Source: Arctopsyche grandis
Taxonomy: Eukaryota; Arthropoda; Insecta; Trichoptera; Hydropsychidae
Direction: 5' to 3'
Assembly (NCBI RefSeq): GCF_051622035.1
Contig: NC_135362.1
Span: 10,109,501-10,173,500, forward strand
Length of the DNA stretch: 64,000 bases
A model generated the notes under the pieces. It was not told where the DNA came from. It worked only from the letters and a program-made list of their open reading frames with translations, and did not search any database. The position numbers were made by a program, and so were the translations under genes. Numbering within the stretch: position 1 is the first letter of the stretch; every line of letters begins with the position of its first letter. Below, piece after piece: positions 47,260 through 59,928 of the stretch.

Positions 47260-47490
47260 CGTTATCCACCATTTAAAGCCGCATTTGAATTTTCCGACAT
47301 CCCGCGTCGGATTCGATTGCAATTTCGCGGCGACCCCACCGAGAGCGTTGCACGCGTCTGGATCAATGTCTGGAGGAGAGGACAATCTGCCAGGGGTTGC
47401 TCGGGGCACCCCAGCGGCAGTTCCCCACGCACATTCGGAGGTCTACAATCCCACCCCACCCCGAAAAGTATCGTCTGAGACAGTTCAAAA
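47260..47490 (+). other. GC-rich open island, candidate alternative exon
   Basis: G+C is clearly higher than in the flanks. A plus-strand frame with ATG at about 47369 reads MSGGEDNLPGVARGTPAAVP and then an AHSEVYNPTPPRK segment before a possible donor AAAA|GTATCG at 47468. The composition looks protein-like, but no family is recognised, and the minus strand is open too. It may be a 5' exon of nemo or of an unannotated gene, or chance. Confidence 0.3.
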
Positions 47491-48299
47491 TCAATTCGTA
47501 TGAAAATTCCAGTATTTGAATCGCGGACGAAACAATCCCGACTATGGACTATACACACATATTTATAATTTTATTTTTGTATCGATATTCGCTTAGCACC
47601 GATTCCGGTCACACGCACGCGTTCCCCCGCGGGATTTGGCCAGCCATTGTATCAGATTTTTTTTTAATATGCGGATCGGCATTGTGTGCCTTTTTTATTG
47701 TGTTTATATATGTATATATGTGTGTGTTGGCGCGAGTGTTCCACGCATGAAAATTCAGGTTTGTTCAATGCTCGGGTCGTTGCATTCGCCGTTGCATCGT
47801 ACTGGGTGCATCGTCCCCTAATGCGTTTTATTCAGCGGCTACCCCTCCCTCGTTCGGTTGACGCATTCATATTACATTGTAGTGAGTTAAAAAATTACTA
47901 GGGTTGAAGTGGATTCGTTCGACGTGTTTAAATGCAGAACTATGTTGGCCTTGGCTTTGAATATTTCTGCAGAAATGAAAATACTTGGTTAACAATTCAT
48001 CTATTGGGTCATTATCTTGGTACGTTTACATTATTTCGTTTATTAATGGGATTGCATTAAATTTTCGTAAATTTTTAGCATAACTTTTACGATAATACCA
48101 GGGAGTTGGAATCGTTAAAAATTCAAGCGACTCAGATTTCGTGATTAGATCGCATTTTTTTTACATAACGTATGTGAATATTGGATTACTAGTTAAGAGT
48201 GACTCACCAATACCCAATGTATGTAGACCTGAGACAGTCTTTTTATATTTGAATTTCTTCATTTTTTTAGATCAAATTTATTAATTTCATATGTGTTTG

Positions 48300-48590
48300 A
48301 TATATATTTATTTATGTTTGGACAATTGTGGCATTGCATACATTCCTAATGCGCCACAATAATTGAAAATATAACAGAAGAAACAAAAAATATAGTTACT
48401 ATACAAAAATAAAATACATATTTTAAATACAATACACAATAAAATAGTAGCAGCAGAAATTTAAATAATTATAGAAGTAGTCACAAAACATAATAATAGT
48501 TACATATAAGGAGAAAAATTGGGAATGTCTTGCATCAACAGTTAACCAATATTTCAAAAACATCCCCTTGAGGCCCAAATAGAAGGAGAT
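48300..48590 (-). mobile_element. LINE-type 3' end, minus strand
   Basis: Minus-strand order: GGCCTCAAGGGGATGTTTTT, GCAAGACATTCCC, T-rich spacer, stem-loop ATTGTGGCGCATTAGG...AATGCCACAATTGTCC, then an ATAAATAAATA tail. It matches the insert at 11114-11540 in order and spacing. No coding part. Confidence 0.7.
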
Positions 48591-50189
48591 CATAATTCAC
48601 TCACACAAATAGGTTAAAATAATCTAATGAAAAACAAAAAGTTTAATTAAAAGCTTATAATTTACACCATTTCACTATTTGAAGCACCTCCCGTATAAGT
48701 ACAATTGAACAAATTACCCAATTGGATTTTTTAAAATTAGGCTCCACAGTCATTGTATGTATGTAAGTCACCTGTCCAACTTATTATCGGAAAAAAAGCG
48801 TACAAGTATAATATTATTGCTATGTAAGATGTCATCTTAGATTATGCACTTTCACGAATCTTGGTTTGACAGCCGACGCTGGTCGTGTTGGTTTGAAATA
48901 TTATACTTATATTATTGAGCCTATTTATGTATATGTATGTATGTTTGTTGGAAAGGTTTAATTTATTGATTGGTAAAGAAGCTCACGTGCAGCAAATGTA
49001 TATGTATGTATTATTTTATGTGTGTTGACTAGATATGTAGAACAAACTTTGTACGTTGCCGTTAAGTGATTTTTGTTTATGACATTGCTTTATGCAAATT
49101 TGGCCTGGTCCATATACGGAACATGTTGATTTAATTTATCTAAAAATGATGATGCGTCGTGTTACTGTGTAAATTGAATTCCAATTTGTTTGTGATATAA
49201 TAATTTCCCACCACTTTACATATATATGTACATATATATGACTTAATTTGAATTTGAACTAATAAATTTGAATATTTGTAAATGGACATATGGACTATAT
49301 GTGTAATATTTAAGACGGTCAAAGATGTTACATTATTTCAGTCTTTATATTCAAATTGATAGTGCTTCATATTTTATGTCATCTTTGAAGATTATTCAAT
49401 ATTGTAAGATATACATCTGGAAATTTATGTGTAATATCGGAAATTTTCAGTTTTGATCGTAAATTGAGATTTGATTCCATTGAATGATTATGCGAAATAG
49501 CATCATCATCATCATATGTATGCACATACAAAGTCGGTAGAGGTAATAAACTGTTTAATATCATGATCATCTATCTAACTGACAAGATTTATTTATAATG
49601 TACGCTTAGTATGGGCTTCAAATTTTCGTCGTATCTCGACTAGTAATTGCGTGTGTTTTTGCGTGCAATTATATTCGATCGATAGATTGATGCTTGTCAA
49701 ACGATTTGATTGTCTCCGATGATGATTTAGGTATAATTGTGACGGTCGAGCGATCGCAGTAAATTTAACGCGTTAACTGCCGCGTACATGCATGCTATTT
49801 ATACAGTCAATGAACACCCATATGTAGAGCTGTGCTTGATGTATGTACATATTTATATTATATTGTATATTTATATCCAAGTAATAAATTAATTTCTAAC
49901 AAAATGCCACCTGCTTGTTTCATCCAAAATGATGCTTTCGTGCAAATATAATACACGTGTGAAATTTTATCACCGTATTCTTTGTTTGTTATTGCATTGT
50001 GCATGTTTAAATAGTAATTACGAAGACATATTATTTTATCATCGTTAGCTTGTATTAAAAAAAATAGATCGCACTGCACTTTTGAAGCTCTCGTTTCTGG
50101 TCGAATTTTAATTATTATCGGATTAAAATTGATAATTTGTTTTCGCATACAAATTTCAATTATCCCACTCGGTTATCGCTTTCGTCGTT

Positions 50190-50600
50190 CGTTGTGCGTT
50201 CGCAATTTTTACTTTATCTATGTACGTAGTAACAATAGATGAAGTTTTGTGATCATGCGAAAATTCGAACTCGAGATTTTGACTGATTCGAACTCAGAAT
50301 CGATTACTGATCACGTTTTAATGATCTAGAAAAAATGTGTGTGTGTCTGTATGTGTGTCTGTGTGTGTGTCTGTGTGTGTGTCTGTGTACTTTGGGGATT
50401 TTTTCAACACCGTTAGTCCTATCGAACCAAAACTTAGTATCGGTTAATGAAATTCTTATAGACACTACGTAAATTTTTTTCAAATTTTTAAGTTGACCGG
50501 AAATGGTACCTCCCCTTATAGGTGTCCTCTTTTTTTTAAGTTTTTGAATTCGATTTTCTCCCAAACTACTAACTGAATCGGACTGAATTTTTTTTGCATG
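50190..50600 (+). repeat. Dispersed repeat, second copy, adjoining the satellite array
   Basis: Collinear with 30960-31320. A GTGTGTGTCTGTGTGTGTGT expansion (50337-50392) is longer here. Downstream (50600-50940), related sequence with CCGGAAGTAGTAC and CCGGAAGTGGCAG leads into the tandem array, so the array may have arisen from this element's tail. Confidence 0.65.
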
Positions 50601-50940
50601 TACTAGAAATAATAATTTTTATAATTTTATATTTTTTAAATATTTTTATCTGAACCGGAAGTAGTACTTTTACTCTAGAGAATCGAGGTTTTTTATGTTT
50701 TTCTCAAAAGCCTTTTGATTATTCGAACTGAAATTTCATATCGATCAGTTAAGGCTCAATACCAAGTTATGTATAAAATTTGGTAAGCGTCCGTCGACCG
50801 GAAGTGGCAGTTTACTCTTGTTCGATTTTTCTTCCACTATTTTTTTCGACCCCTTAAACATGTGTGGTCTTCACGAAAAAATGCAAGTATAATTCTTGTA
50901 TCAATGTGATTAAAATAAAAAAAAATCACTAATTTTAATA

Positions 50941-53075
50941 AACCGGAAGTGGGATTTTTTCCCTTCCGGAAGCATCCGGAAGGAAGGTCAAAATGTTGTC
51001 GCCTGGATCCTGACCACACCCCTGAACGTATTAAGCTGAAAATTTATATTTATATTATTTATGTACTAACTTAGATTTGGTAACGTTTTGGTCAGAATTC
51101 GTATACCGGAAGTAGTATTTTTTTTAAAAACAATATTTCATTATTTTTTCATTATTTTATTTTGACCTTTTAAATTATTTTAAGCGTCTTGATATTTATT
51201 GTGTATAATAAAGATAGTGATTTTAAGTAAAAATAAAAAATAAAATCATCAAATTTAATGAACCGGAAGTGGGATTTTCTCCTATTAGAAAGGTCAAAAA
51301 TGTTGTCGCCTGGATCCTGTCCACACCCCTGAACGTATTAAGCTGAAAATTTATATTTGTGTTGTTTATGTACTAACTTAGATTTGGTAACGTTTTGGTC
51401 AGAATTCGTAAACCGGAAGTAGTATTTTTTTTAAAAACAATATTTCATTATTTTTTCATTAATTTATTTTGACCTTTTAAATTATTTTAAGCGTCTTGAT
51501 ATTTATTGTGTATAATAAAGATAGTGATTTTAAGTAAAAATAAAAAATAAAATCACCAAATTTAATGAACCGGAAGAGAGATTTTCTCGTCTTAGAAAGG
51601 TCAAAAATGTTGTCGCCTGGATCCTGACCAAACCCCTAAACGTATTAAGCTGAAAATTTATAATTGTATTCTTTATGTATTAACTTAGATTTGGTAACAT
51701 TTTGGTCAGAATTCGCAAACCGGAAGTAGTATTTTTTTTTAAAACAATATTTCATTATTTTTTCATTATTTTATTTTGACCTTTTAAATTATTTTAAGCG
51801 TCTTGATATTTATTGTGTATAATAAAGATAGTGGTTTTAAGTAAAATTAAAAAATTAAATCACCAAATTTAATGAACCGGAAGAGAGATTTTCTCGTCTT
51901 AGAAAGGTCAAAAATGTTGTCGCCTGGATCCTGTCCACACCCCTGAACGTATTAAGCTGAAAATTTATATTTGTGTTGTTTATGTACTAACTTAGATTTG
52001 GTAACGTTTTGGTCAGAATTCGTAAACCGGAAGTAGTATTTTTTTTAAAAACAATATTTCATTATTTTTTCATTAATTTATTTTGACCTTTTAAATTATT
52101 TTAAGCGTCTTGATATTTATTGTGTATAATAAAGATAGTGATTTTAAGTAAAAATAAAAAATAAAATCACCAAATTTAATGAACCGGAAGAGAGATTTTC
52201 TCGTCTTAGAAAGGTCAAAAATGTTGTCGCCTGGATCCTGACCAAACCCCTAAACGTATTAAGCTGAAAATTTATAATTGTATTCTTTATGTATTAACTT
52301 AGATTTGGTAACATTTTGGTCAGAATTCGCAAACCGGAAGTAGTATTTTTTTTTAAAACAATATTTCATTATTTTATTTTGACCTTTTAAATTATTTTAA
52401 GCGTCTTGATATTTATTGTGTATAATAAAAATAGTGGTTTTAAGTAAAATTAAAAAATTAAATCACCAAATTTAATGAACCGGAAGAGAGATTTTCTCGT
52501 CTTAGAAAGGTCAAAAATGTTGTCGCCTGGATCCTGTCCACACCCCTGAACGTATTAAGCTGAAAATTTATATTTGTGTTTTTTATGTACTAACTTAGAT
52601 TTGGTAACGTTTTGGTCAGAATTCGTAAACCGGAAGTAGTATTTTTTTTAAAAACAATATTTCATTATTTTTTCATTAATTTATTTTGACCTTTTAAATT
52701 ATTTTAAGCGTCTTGATATTTATTGTGTATAATAAAGATAGTGATTTTAAGTAAAATTAAAAAATTAAATCACCAAATTTAATGAACCGGAAGTGGGATT
52801 TTCTCCTATTACAAAGGATAAAAATGTTGTCGCCTGGATCCTGTCCACACCCCTAAACGTATTGAGCTGAAAATTTATATTTGTATTCTTTATGTACTAA
52901 CTTAGATTTGATAACGTTTTGGTCAGAATTTGTAAACCGGAAGTAGTATTTTTTTTTAAAACAATATTTCATTATTTTATTTTGACCTTTTATATTATTT
53001 TTATCCTCTTGATATTTAATGTGTATTATAATTATACTGATTTTAAATAATAAAAAAAATTTGAACAAAATCCGA
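50941..53075 (+). repeat. Tandem array of seven about 307-bp units with dimeric higher-order pattern
   Basis: Units start at AACCGGAAG: 50941, 51261, 51568, 51875, 52182, 52478 and 52785 (lengths 320, 307, 307, 307, 296, 307, about 290). Each has AACCGGAAGTGGGATTTT or its GAGAGATTTT variant, TGTTGTCGCCTGGATCCTG, GTATTAAGCTGAAAATTTAT, TTTTGGTCAGAATTCG, a second ACCGGAAGTAGTATTTTT, and AGCGTCTTGATATTTATTGT. Units 3 and 5 share TGACCAAACCCCTAAACG; units 2, 4 and 6 share TGTCCACACCCCTGAACG. So A and B types alternate. Confidence 0.92.
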
Positions 53076-54019
53076 CAACCGGAAGTAGAACTTTTGTCTT
53101 GTGCAAGTATTTGCATATATTCGCGCTCAATTTGTATCGCTATCATAGTTATTAGTTCAATATTGAATTTTGTTTTGTAACCTTCTTATATTCCTCAAAT
53201 ACATAGATAAAGTCATGGGTTGGTCACACCCGAATTTTTTATTTCCCACAGCTAGTTATTTGCACATCGCGTGTAGAGCTGTTCATATGTATACATATTT
53301 ATGTATTTTCGCGCAATCTATTTGTATGTACGTGTATATATGTAAATATAGTATTGATGTGTGTTTTATATACATACACATTTAATATAAAGTTAACCTT
53401 TGCACTTTCGTATTTAAGTGTGAATATTTATCATCGGAGATAAAGAGTAAATCTGGATCATTTTACCCGAATACATTTTGAGTGCATTTTCGTGTGAAAT
53501 TTTATTGTTTCGGTTTTGTAATTGGGGTTATGTCAAATTTAAGAATTGACTGCCTTGGCTTTTGGTATACGATTGAATTTTTATCATGTCAGAATATTTA
53601 GACAGTATAATGTTATTAACACATTTTTGATTAACTGGGAATTTTTTATGGTTTTTTTTAACATGCACTATTTTCCTGATATTTTGCGAAATATTTATGA
53701 GCTGATTTCATCGCATTTCAGCTTAGCTATAAATATACGAACATAGCTAATAAATTTGGTGTATCTTATTTTTTTTTTATTAAAATGTTTTTTTTTCTAA
53801 ATTCAGCTCTGTGTACGTTGTTATTTTATTTATATATTTCCTAGGTTAATTAAATCATTGAAATCATTTACATTAATAAGAGAATATGCATCACGCTGCA
53901 AACAAATTTAAGCGACTTGTTTACTTATTAATTGTATTATATTACGCTAGGTCAAATCATTGACATGCCTGATAATAAAGTAGAGGAAATAATTTTAAAC
54001 GTATGATTTTAAGATGAAA

Positions 54020-54155
54020 GAGTGCATTTGGGCGAATGAATGTCGCAATCAAATATAAAATGCCACTGTTCCCGAAGAAAAAGATCTTCCATCAATGTGT
54101 CTTGCCAGTGGTGTCGTATGAATGCGTAACTTGGGAATTGAACGCCAGAATTAGT
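54020..54155 (+). pseudogene. Non-LTR retrotransposon reverse-transcriptase fragment
   Basis: The frame from about 54022 reads SAFGRMNVAIKYKMPLFPKK then KIFHQCVLPVVSYECVTWEL, the QCVLPV(M/L)TYGxETW signature at the end of the RT domain of an RTE/BovB-like or related LINE. Only about 40 residues remain. A sister fragment is at 63868-63975. Confidence 0.75.
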
Positions 54156-54707
54156 AAGTACATTTAATATAATACACATCAACTTGATTTGGTATGTAAT
54201 ATAATGGTGCACGATTCACGTGTAATAAAATCATTTTGTACATTTTTAATGTTCGAGTCGCCTTTTTGCTGTATTAAATTATGTCAGCTTTCGTGGTACA
54301 TACATATGTATGTACATATGTATATGTATATCTATTACTATAGTGTTTTGTTTTATAAATTATTAAGCGCTATTTACAAGTTGATTACACACGCAAATTA
54401 GAGTGTGCGTTCAACTAATATTGACGTCAACTGGTTTCGAGTAGTTAGTGACGTTTGATTGATGCAGTTATTTCCTGGTTACACAGTAACACACAGCAGA
54501 TGCAAGTTCGTATTCCATGCATAATTTTCAATTATTGGAAAACGTTTACCCTTAGTTGGTCGTTGCAATTTTCATTCTGATAGTTGATTATAATAGGCAC
54601 TTGAATACGTATTGTAATACCAACGCAAGTTCATATAATGATCAATCAACTTTTTTATAGTCTTCTTGGTATTCATAAGGACTTGGCTCATACACAAAGA
54701 CGTTTGG

Positions 54708-54767
54708 TATTATTTTATGAAGTAAATGAATACATGTAAATGTATTCATTTACTTCATAAAATAATA
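54708..54767. repeat. 28-bp perfect hairpin with 4-base loop
   Basis: The arms 54708-54735 and 54740-54767 are exact inverse complements across loop GTAA. The arm contains TTTTATGAAGTAAATGAATA. No mismatch in 28 bp suggests recent origin or selection; it could be a hairpin-type insertion or a small-RNA precursor. Confidence 0.9.
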
Positions 54768-56424
54768 TCGGTCAATATTGGGTCAATTTGGCCCTGTTAA
54801 CAATCTTCAAGCATGTGTATTAAAAAAAAATCTATTGATTGATTTATTGAAGGCAATTTTTTTGCTACCTTCCATCGGTCGGTATACATTTTTAGTACAT
54901 AGTCACTACTACATTACACCTGGTAATCATGATTGGTCGCGTCATTTGAAACCGAAATGATAACCGGTTAACCGCAATACTCGCCTAGTGTTACATACCG
55001 AGTGTTTTTAGATTTTTAGTACGAATGGAGAGGTGTATCGTAACGAAGAGAGGAAACCTTGTGATCCGGTTTCGATCAGGAAAAATACGAAGGAACGAAT
55101 TATGAAGAAATGAGAGGCTCTGCGGTGTCTTGAGGATCGCTAGGAATGTGACCCGCCAGCTTTGTTGACCGATGTTATGAGCTCTACCTGCTCTAGCATT
55201 CGTCCTTTCAATCTCAAAATCGAGATAATCTTCCCGGTATAGCGTATAATATACATGTATACATATGTTATCGCGATATCAAAACGCAATCGTGGAAAAT
55301 ATACGGCGTTCAAATGTCCCATGTTGAATTTTCAATGTGGTCCGTAGGTACGTAGTTTGCATTGAAAATGTTCGGTTCGATCTTTTCGTTCGTATTCAAA
55401 GCTTTGCATTTCTGTAAAGTACACACTAAATTCCTTTCAACTGGACTTTGGTGTGTATTTTATCGTTTTAAACTTTCTTCTATCAAATATGATATCTGAT
55501 TAATGTTCACCTTTCGCTCCAAATCGTAACTGATATGCACGGGTATGTACTATGTAGATTTCGAGCGTAGCTCTGCTTTATCTTACGATTTTTTACTGGC
55601 GTGAATAAGATAAACACTAATCGATGATCTTTAGTGGTTTTCCGTTGACCTCATGTGAAACAACGTTCATGTTTTTAACTATAATGATGGGTGCACACAA
55701 TTGAAGTGACCTAGGAATGGTCGAATTACTACAATGGGTGACTTTCACTATTGACTCTTCTTCAGATCCTGCCTGATTCCATTTACATTTTGTTGTTTTA
55801 AAATCGACATCAAATCTACATACATATAGATACAATTTTTGGGTTTCTGTGTTCGAAACTACTAACTAGTGCAGTTAGTAAGTAATTTTTGTTTAAATAT
55901 ACCCATATGTGTACGTATGTATTTATGTTACAGGCTAATTATATGCTGTAATTAGACTTGCTGTTACGTACTTCTATTGTATAATACTTTTGCTTATTTG
56001 AAATTTGAACAAAAGTTGTGAATTTTACGTAAGCTACAAACAACCTAAATTCAAATTCAATGTACAAATGTACATATATTATTATAAAGTTCCCACGATT
56101 ACGATATCTTTAATTGGCTTAAAACAATTTTTAATGATTTATGTTTTTATATGTATAATATAAACGATTAGTTAAAAATTCACCTGCATCTGAATCAATA
56201 TAATAGTGTCCAATGCGACACAATAGGAAACGAGTTGTTAACGGTCATTGATGTTATGACAGTTCGTTGCTTGGATTTCTGTAATATACATAGCTTATAA
56301 TGCACACTGTTTTCTCGAAGGTATAGATTCCAAGCTAATTACGGGCTAATTATACTCCATACGCCACACTGTCCACGTACTTATTATTTACAATTATTTC
56401 TACTTAATAAATGTCTATTCATAC

Positions 56425-57250
56425 TAAAACAGCCCTGCAGAGCAGTGCACGGAAAAGACCTACTTATATTCATACTATATAGCAGCGCACGTTCAGACAA
56501 GTTTTGGCCAAGTGCAAGGCAAAATCAGTTAAAATATACATCACAAAGCATAACGATACAGTGCAATATTGCTTGCATTGTATAGTCGATATTGTCACAA
56601 TATGAAGTTTTTGAAATTAGTCGTATGCGCATGTGCACTTTCGTTAATACGCGTGCACTCGCTGCTATGACGTAATAACCGGTTTTACTTGATACGTTTC
56701 GGTGACATGTCCATATGATATATTATATATATTTTTTTAATTCATACCAGGAAGGCCTAACAGGCAACCCCAAATGCGCCTTCCTGGTTATTATACAAAG
56801 AAGTAAATATAATACATATCAATTAACACTCACACAGACATTTATGGCCAAATTTGTAAATTTGCAGCTTTTTTTAAACAATTCTGTGAAATTCAGTAGA
56901 TACGTATCAATTAACATCCAATCAGTTAAATTTGAGTTCGCTGAAAACTCGAGTTTTGCGGTGGGTAAAGGTGGCCAATTTGTTGGAACCGTTTCAATGA
57001 AAATCAGATAAATTTCCAGACTCTGATAGGAAACGATCGACCTATAGTCACAAATCCAAGGTCTGACCAGCAGAAACCATTGGGATTTGATCCCGTGACT
57101 TCTTTGTTTAAAGCATTATATGCTAACCACTAGTTTATTCTGCTGGTTAATATAATAGTTGTGTCGGCTTCTACTATTACATCTACGTCACGTACATATC
57201 ACGGATCATATTAATGTGTCAATATAAAATGTACCAAACAATACTTTTCT
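56425..57250 (-). mobile_element. 490-bp MITE family copy, split by a SINE
   Basis: 56430-56715 and 57155-57245 together match the minus strand of the 3783-4276 element: GTGCACGGAAAAGACCTACT, GCAAGGCAAAATCAG, GCAATATTGCTTGC, GCTGCTATGACGT, then after the SINE TATTACATCTACGTCACGTA. The interval 56748-57150 is the inserted SINE. Confidence 0.75.
56748..57150 (-). mobile_element. tRNA-derived SINE, hairpin-tail type, nested in a MITE
   Basis: Minus strand: head near 57150 with AACCAGCAGAATAAACTAGT and GGGATCAAATCCCAATGG. Body: CCTATCAGAGTCTGG and TTTCATTGAAACGGTTCC. The tail hairpin at 56750-56787 is CCAGGAAGGCGCATTTGGGG...GCCTTCCTGG. The interior is longer and more diverged than in the 34393 copy. 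Confidence 0.78.
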
Positions 57251-57494
57251 ATAATATACAAGTAGGAGACATTAAATAGTAAGATCCAGTTCGTATCATA
57301 TTATATCACTCCCACACGATAAATAATACATAGGCGATGCAAAATAAACGGTAGTATGATATTTATAGTGCGTTCGATTTTACAAGACGTGCACATATAT
57401 TTAATTCAATATATGAAAGATACTCGTCAAATTTCATATAATCATACTGTTCGCTTGCCCAAGGTATGTACGGAGTCGACAAATTACATACAGG

Positions 57495-57790
57495 GTGGGT
57501 CGTAATGAGAGTCCGGTGGGATGTGTACCGAAACGTCACGCGGTTCTGACCCATTGTTCGGCGCGTCGTGTCGGCATTTCTATGCATCTCATGTCGGTGC
57601 ATATGTGCATCGGTGCATCTTCGTGGTCGTTCACCGGGTTTACCATTCTTCATCGTCCTCGACTTACGCAATGCATTCATCAGCAGCAGCTGGAGCCGAC
57701 GCACCTGCCGCGGAACATTTTGGCACGTCGTAACGGATACTCGTTATTGTGGCGAAATTCTCATTACGGTTATTGCGAGGCTTAAGAATC
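57495..57790 (+). other. GC-rich patch, candidate exon or regulatory island
   Basis: One plus frame ends in YHSSSSSTYAMHSSAAAGAD followed by APAAEHFGTS and a stop at 57731. The low-complexity, GC-rich make-up resembles the nemo first exon, but there is no alignable NLK motif. Overlapping minus and plus frames are also open, so coding status is unproven. Confidence 0.25.
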
Positions 57791-59199
57791 GCACCGATCG
57801 ATTCAGCTGGTTGATGGCGTTCAGATCATCGATTATTCGGTGTGTTTCCTTGAAGTTGTAGGTCGTGTGTTTCGTAGCTTGACCCAGGTCGGTTCTGTCG
57901 TGCAAGTATTTTCAGATTGTGGGTCGTGATTTTTTAAAAATAAAATGAATAGTTTGTGGAAACGTTTTAAGTAACTTTTGATGAAATATCTAGCCCAGAC
58001 TCGTGCTTATTTAACGTTATTTATAAGTGTGCAATGCATATTATTATCATTTGCAACTATGTAGATTTTGGCTTATATATAGGATGTAAGTATTGGTAAA
58101 CTTTTTGAGTAAATCTTGCAGGTGCTTAAATTGGGCCAAATAAGCAGCTGTTTTGTGTATAATTTCACTTGCGGTATAAAATTTGGCAGTATTGGTAACC
58201 AATAGAGAGCAATGAGTGACCGATGGAGCCATGTTACAAGGTTATACTCATACCTACATAGTTACAAGGATTTACTCCAAAAATCTTTTATACTCGAGTC
58301 GAAGTGGCTAATAATTACATCATAATTTGCTATACATTGGTATATCATATTGGATTGTTCTGGACATCATTCCTCTATGTATTCGTGTTTCACTCTCTGA
58401 CGAGCATCATTACAAGCTTTTTAATAACCTCTTCTTACTTCTTATTAACATCAATCAGTTAGCTCCATAAAGTTCCTACGCTCCTTGCTATGGCTATGAC
58501 TCGTAATTAATTTTGGTTTTTTCACAGTGACATCTAAAGATAATAAATAAAAAAGTCCTCTTAATTGTAATAGTAAATGAAACGTAAAGGAGGTTTGTAA
58601 AAATATCCTGTGATACTATTGAAATTGAAAAAAGATAATATTTTGTTAGTTTCTGGTATATTCAAGAGTTAGTGTCAAGGGGTGGCACTAAACACAATAA
58701 AATAATCAAATCTGTTTCTATAAACGCGTGGCGATTAAGTGGTTAATCATTAACGAACTCATTAAAAATTACACTGGAATCTTGTCTCAGATCGAACGAT
58801 GACATCTAGCTATCTAAACCCGGCTTTCTACCGCCCTTTCGCAACTCACTTGAATATTCATCTCGTATAAACTTATTTTCACTTCAGCTTGATTCGTCAT
58901 GTCTATTCTAACCTTCATTAGACGAAAAATATAAATATTTGGCCAATCCTCAATGAAAAAGTTTGAGAAACGTGAACCCAGAGCTTTTAATTAGTGCCTA
59001 TGTGCACGATCATGCAAACGACCGATATTTTAACTCGAGTATTTCATTCTGGCTCATGAAAGTATAACGAAGGCATTTAAAGTACTATGTAGTATGACGA
59101 AGGTATGTTAAGGGTACGAATTAAGTTAAGCACCCAATAAACGAAATAACTCACATCGATCTCAACTGACACTCATATATTACGAGTAAATCTTTCAAA

Positions 59200-59710
59200 A
59201 ATACATTTTTGAATCTTGATTTATCGACGAGACCACTTAACGACGCACTTAAGAGCGCCATCCGTATTGTGATCTCTTCCACGTGTCGTCGTATCTCCAT
59301 CACCCTGCGACGGTCGTACATTCGTATGATTTATCTCGCGAGTGCGCCCTTCGCGGCTCACAATGAATCTTTAGATTTGACCCCTCCGAGAAATTTTGGA
59401 CGGAGACACATTCGTGTATCAATCATCCTTTTGTCGGGACGGATGGACCTCGCGCTTCGTCAGGTCTTTTCTCACATTTCTTCTTTGTGGTGTGGCTCTC
59501 GCTCGTCTCGACTAGTGTATATTGTACGACTCGCGGGTCACCGGAGACCGGTTTCGGCCGCCGACCCTCCTCCCCTCTGACGGACCGATCGCGTTTTCAA
59601 GAAAATCGAGGTGTGGAATCGTGAAACTAGGAGGAGGAAGGTGGAGGATGCCCGTGGCACGAAGCCCCGCGGGTACCTCTATAAACTATAAAATGGCGAA
59701 ACCGTAGATC
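59200..59710 (+). other. GC-richer patch with a 123-codon ORF
   Basis: ORF 59209-59580 (TTG or later start) is Arg/Ser-rich and resembles no family I know. CpG is frequent (CGGTTTCGGCCGCCGACC at about 59550). It could be an alternative promoter. Confidence 0.22.
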
Positions 59711-59865
59711 AATTCCGTTCACGACCCAACTTTATTTTTTCCCTACTCGTCTGCTTCTACTCATATAGGAAGACATGACTTTATGTGTAGGTGGTGGCGT
59801 CAAAATCCCATTCTCCTTTATGTTAGTACATGCATGTATGTATTATTCACATCTTGTATTTTCTT

Positions 59866-59900
59866 TTGCATGAAGTTCATAGGTATAGAACTTCATGCAA
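59866..59900. repeat. 13-bp perfect hairpin
   Basis: TTGCATGAAGTTC (59866-59878), 9-base loop, then GAACTTCATGCAA (59888-59900). It lies immediately left of the palindromic target of the piggyBac-type element. Confidence 0.8.
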
Positions 59901-59928
59901 TATATTTCATATAATATATTTCATTTAA

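Noticed and set aside
50941..53075. CRISPR-like array
   Set aside because: Units are about 307 bp, contiguous, without unique spacers, and in an animal intron. It is a satellite.
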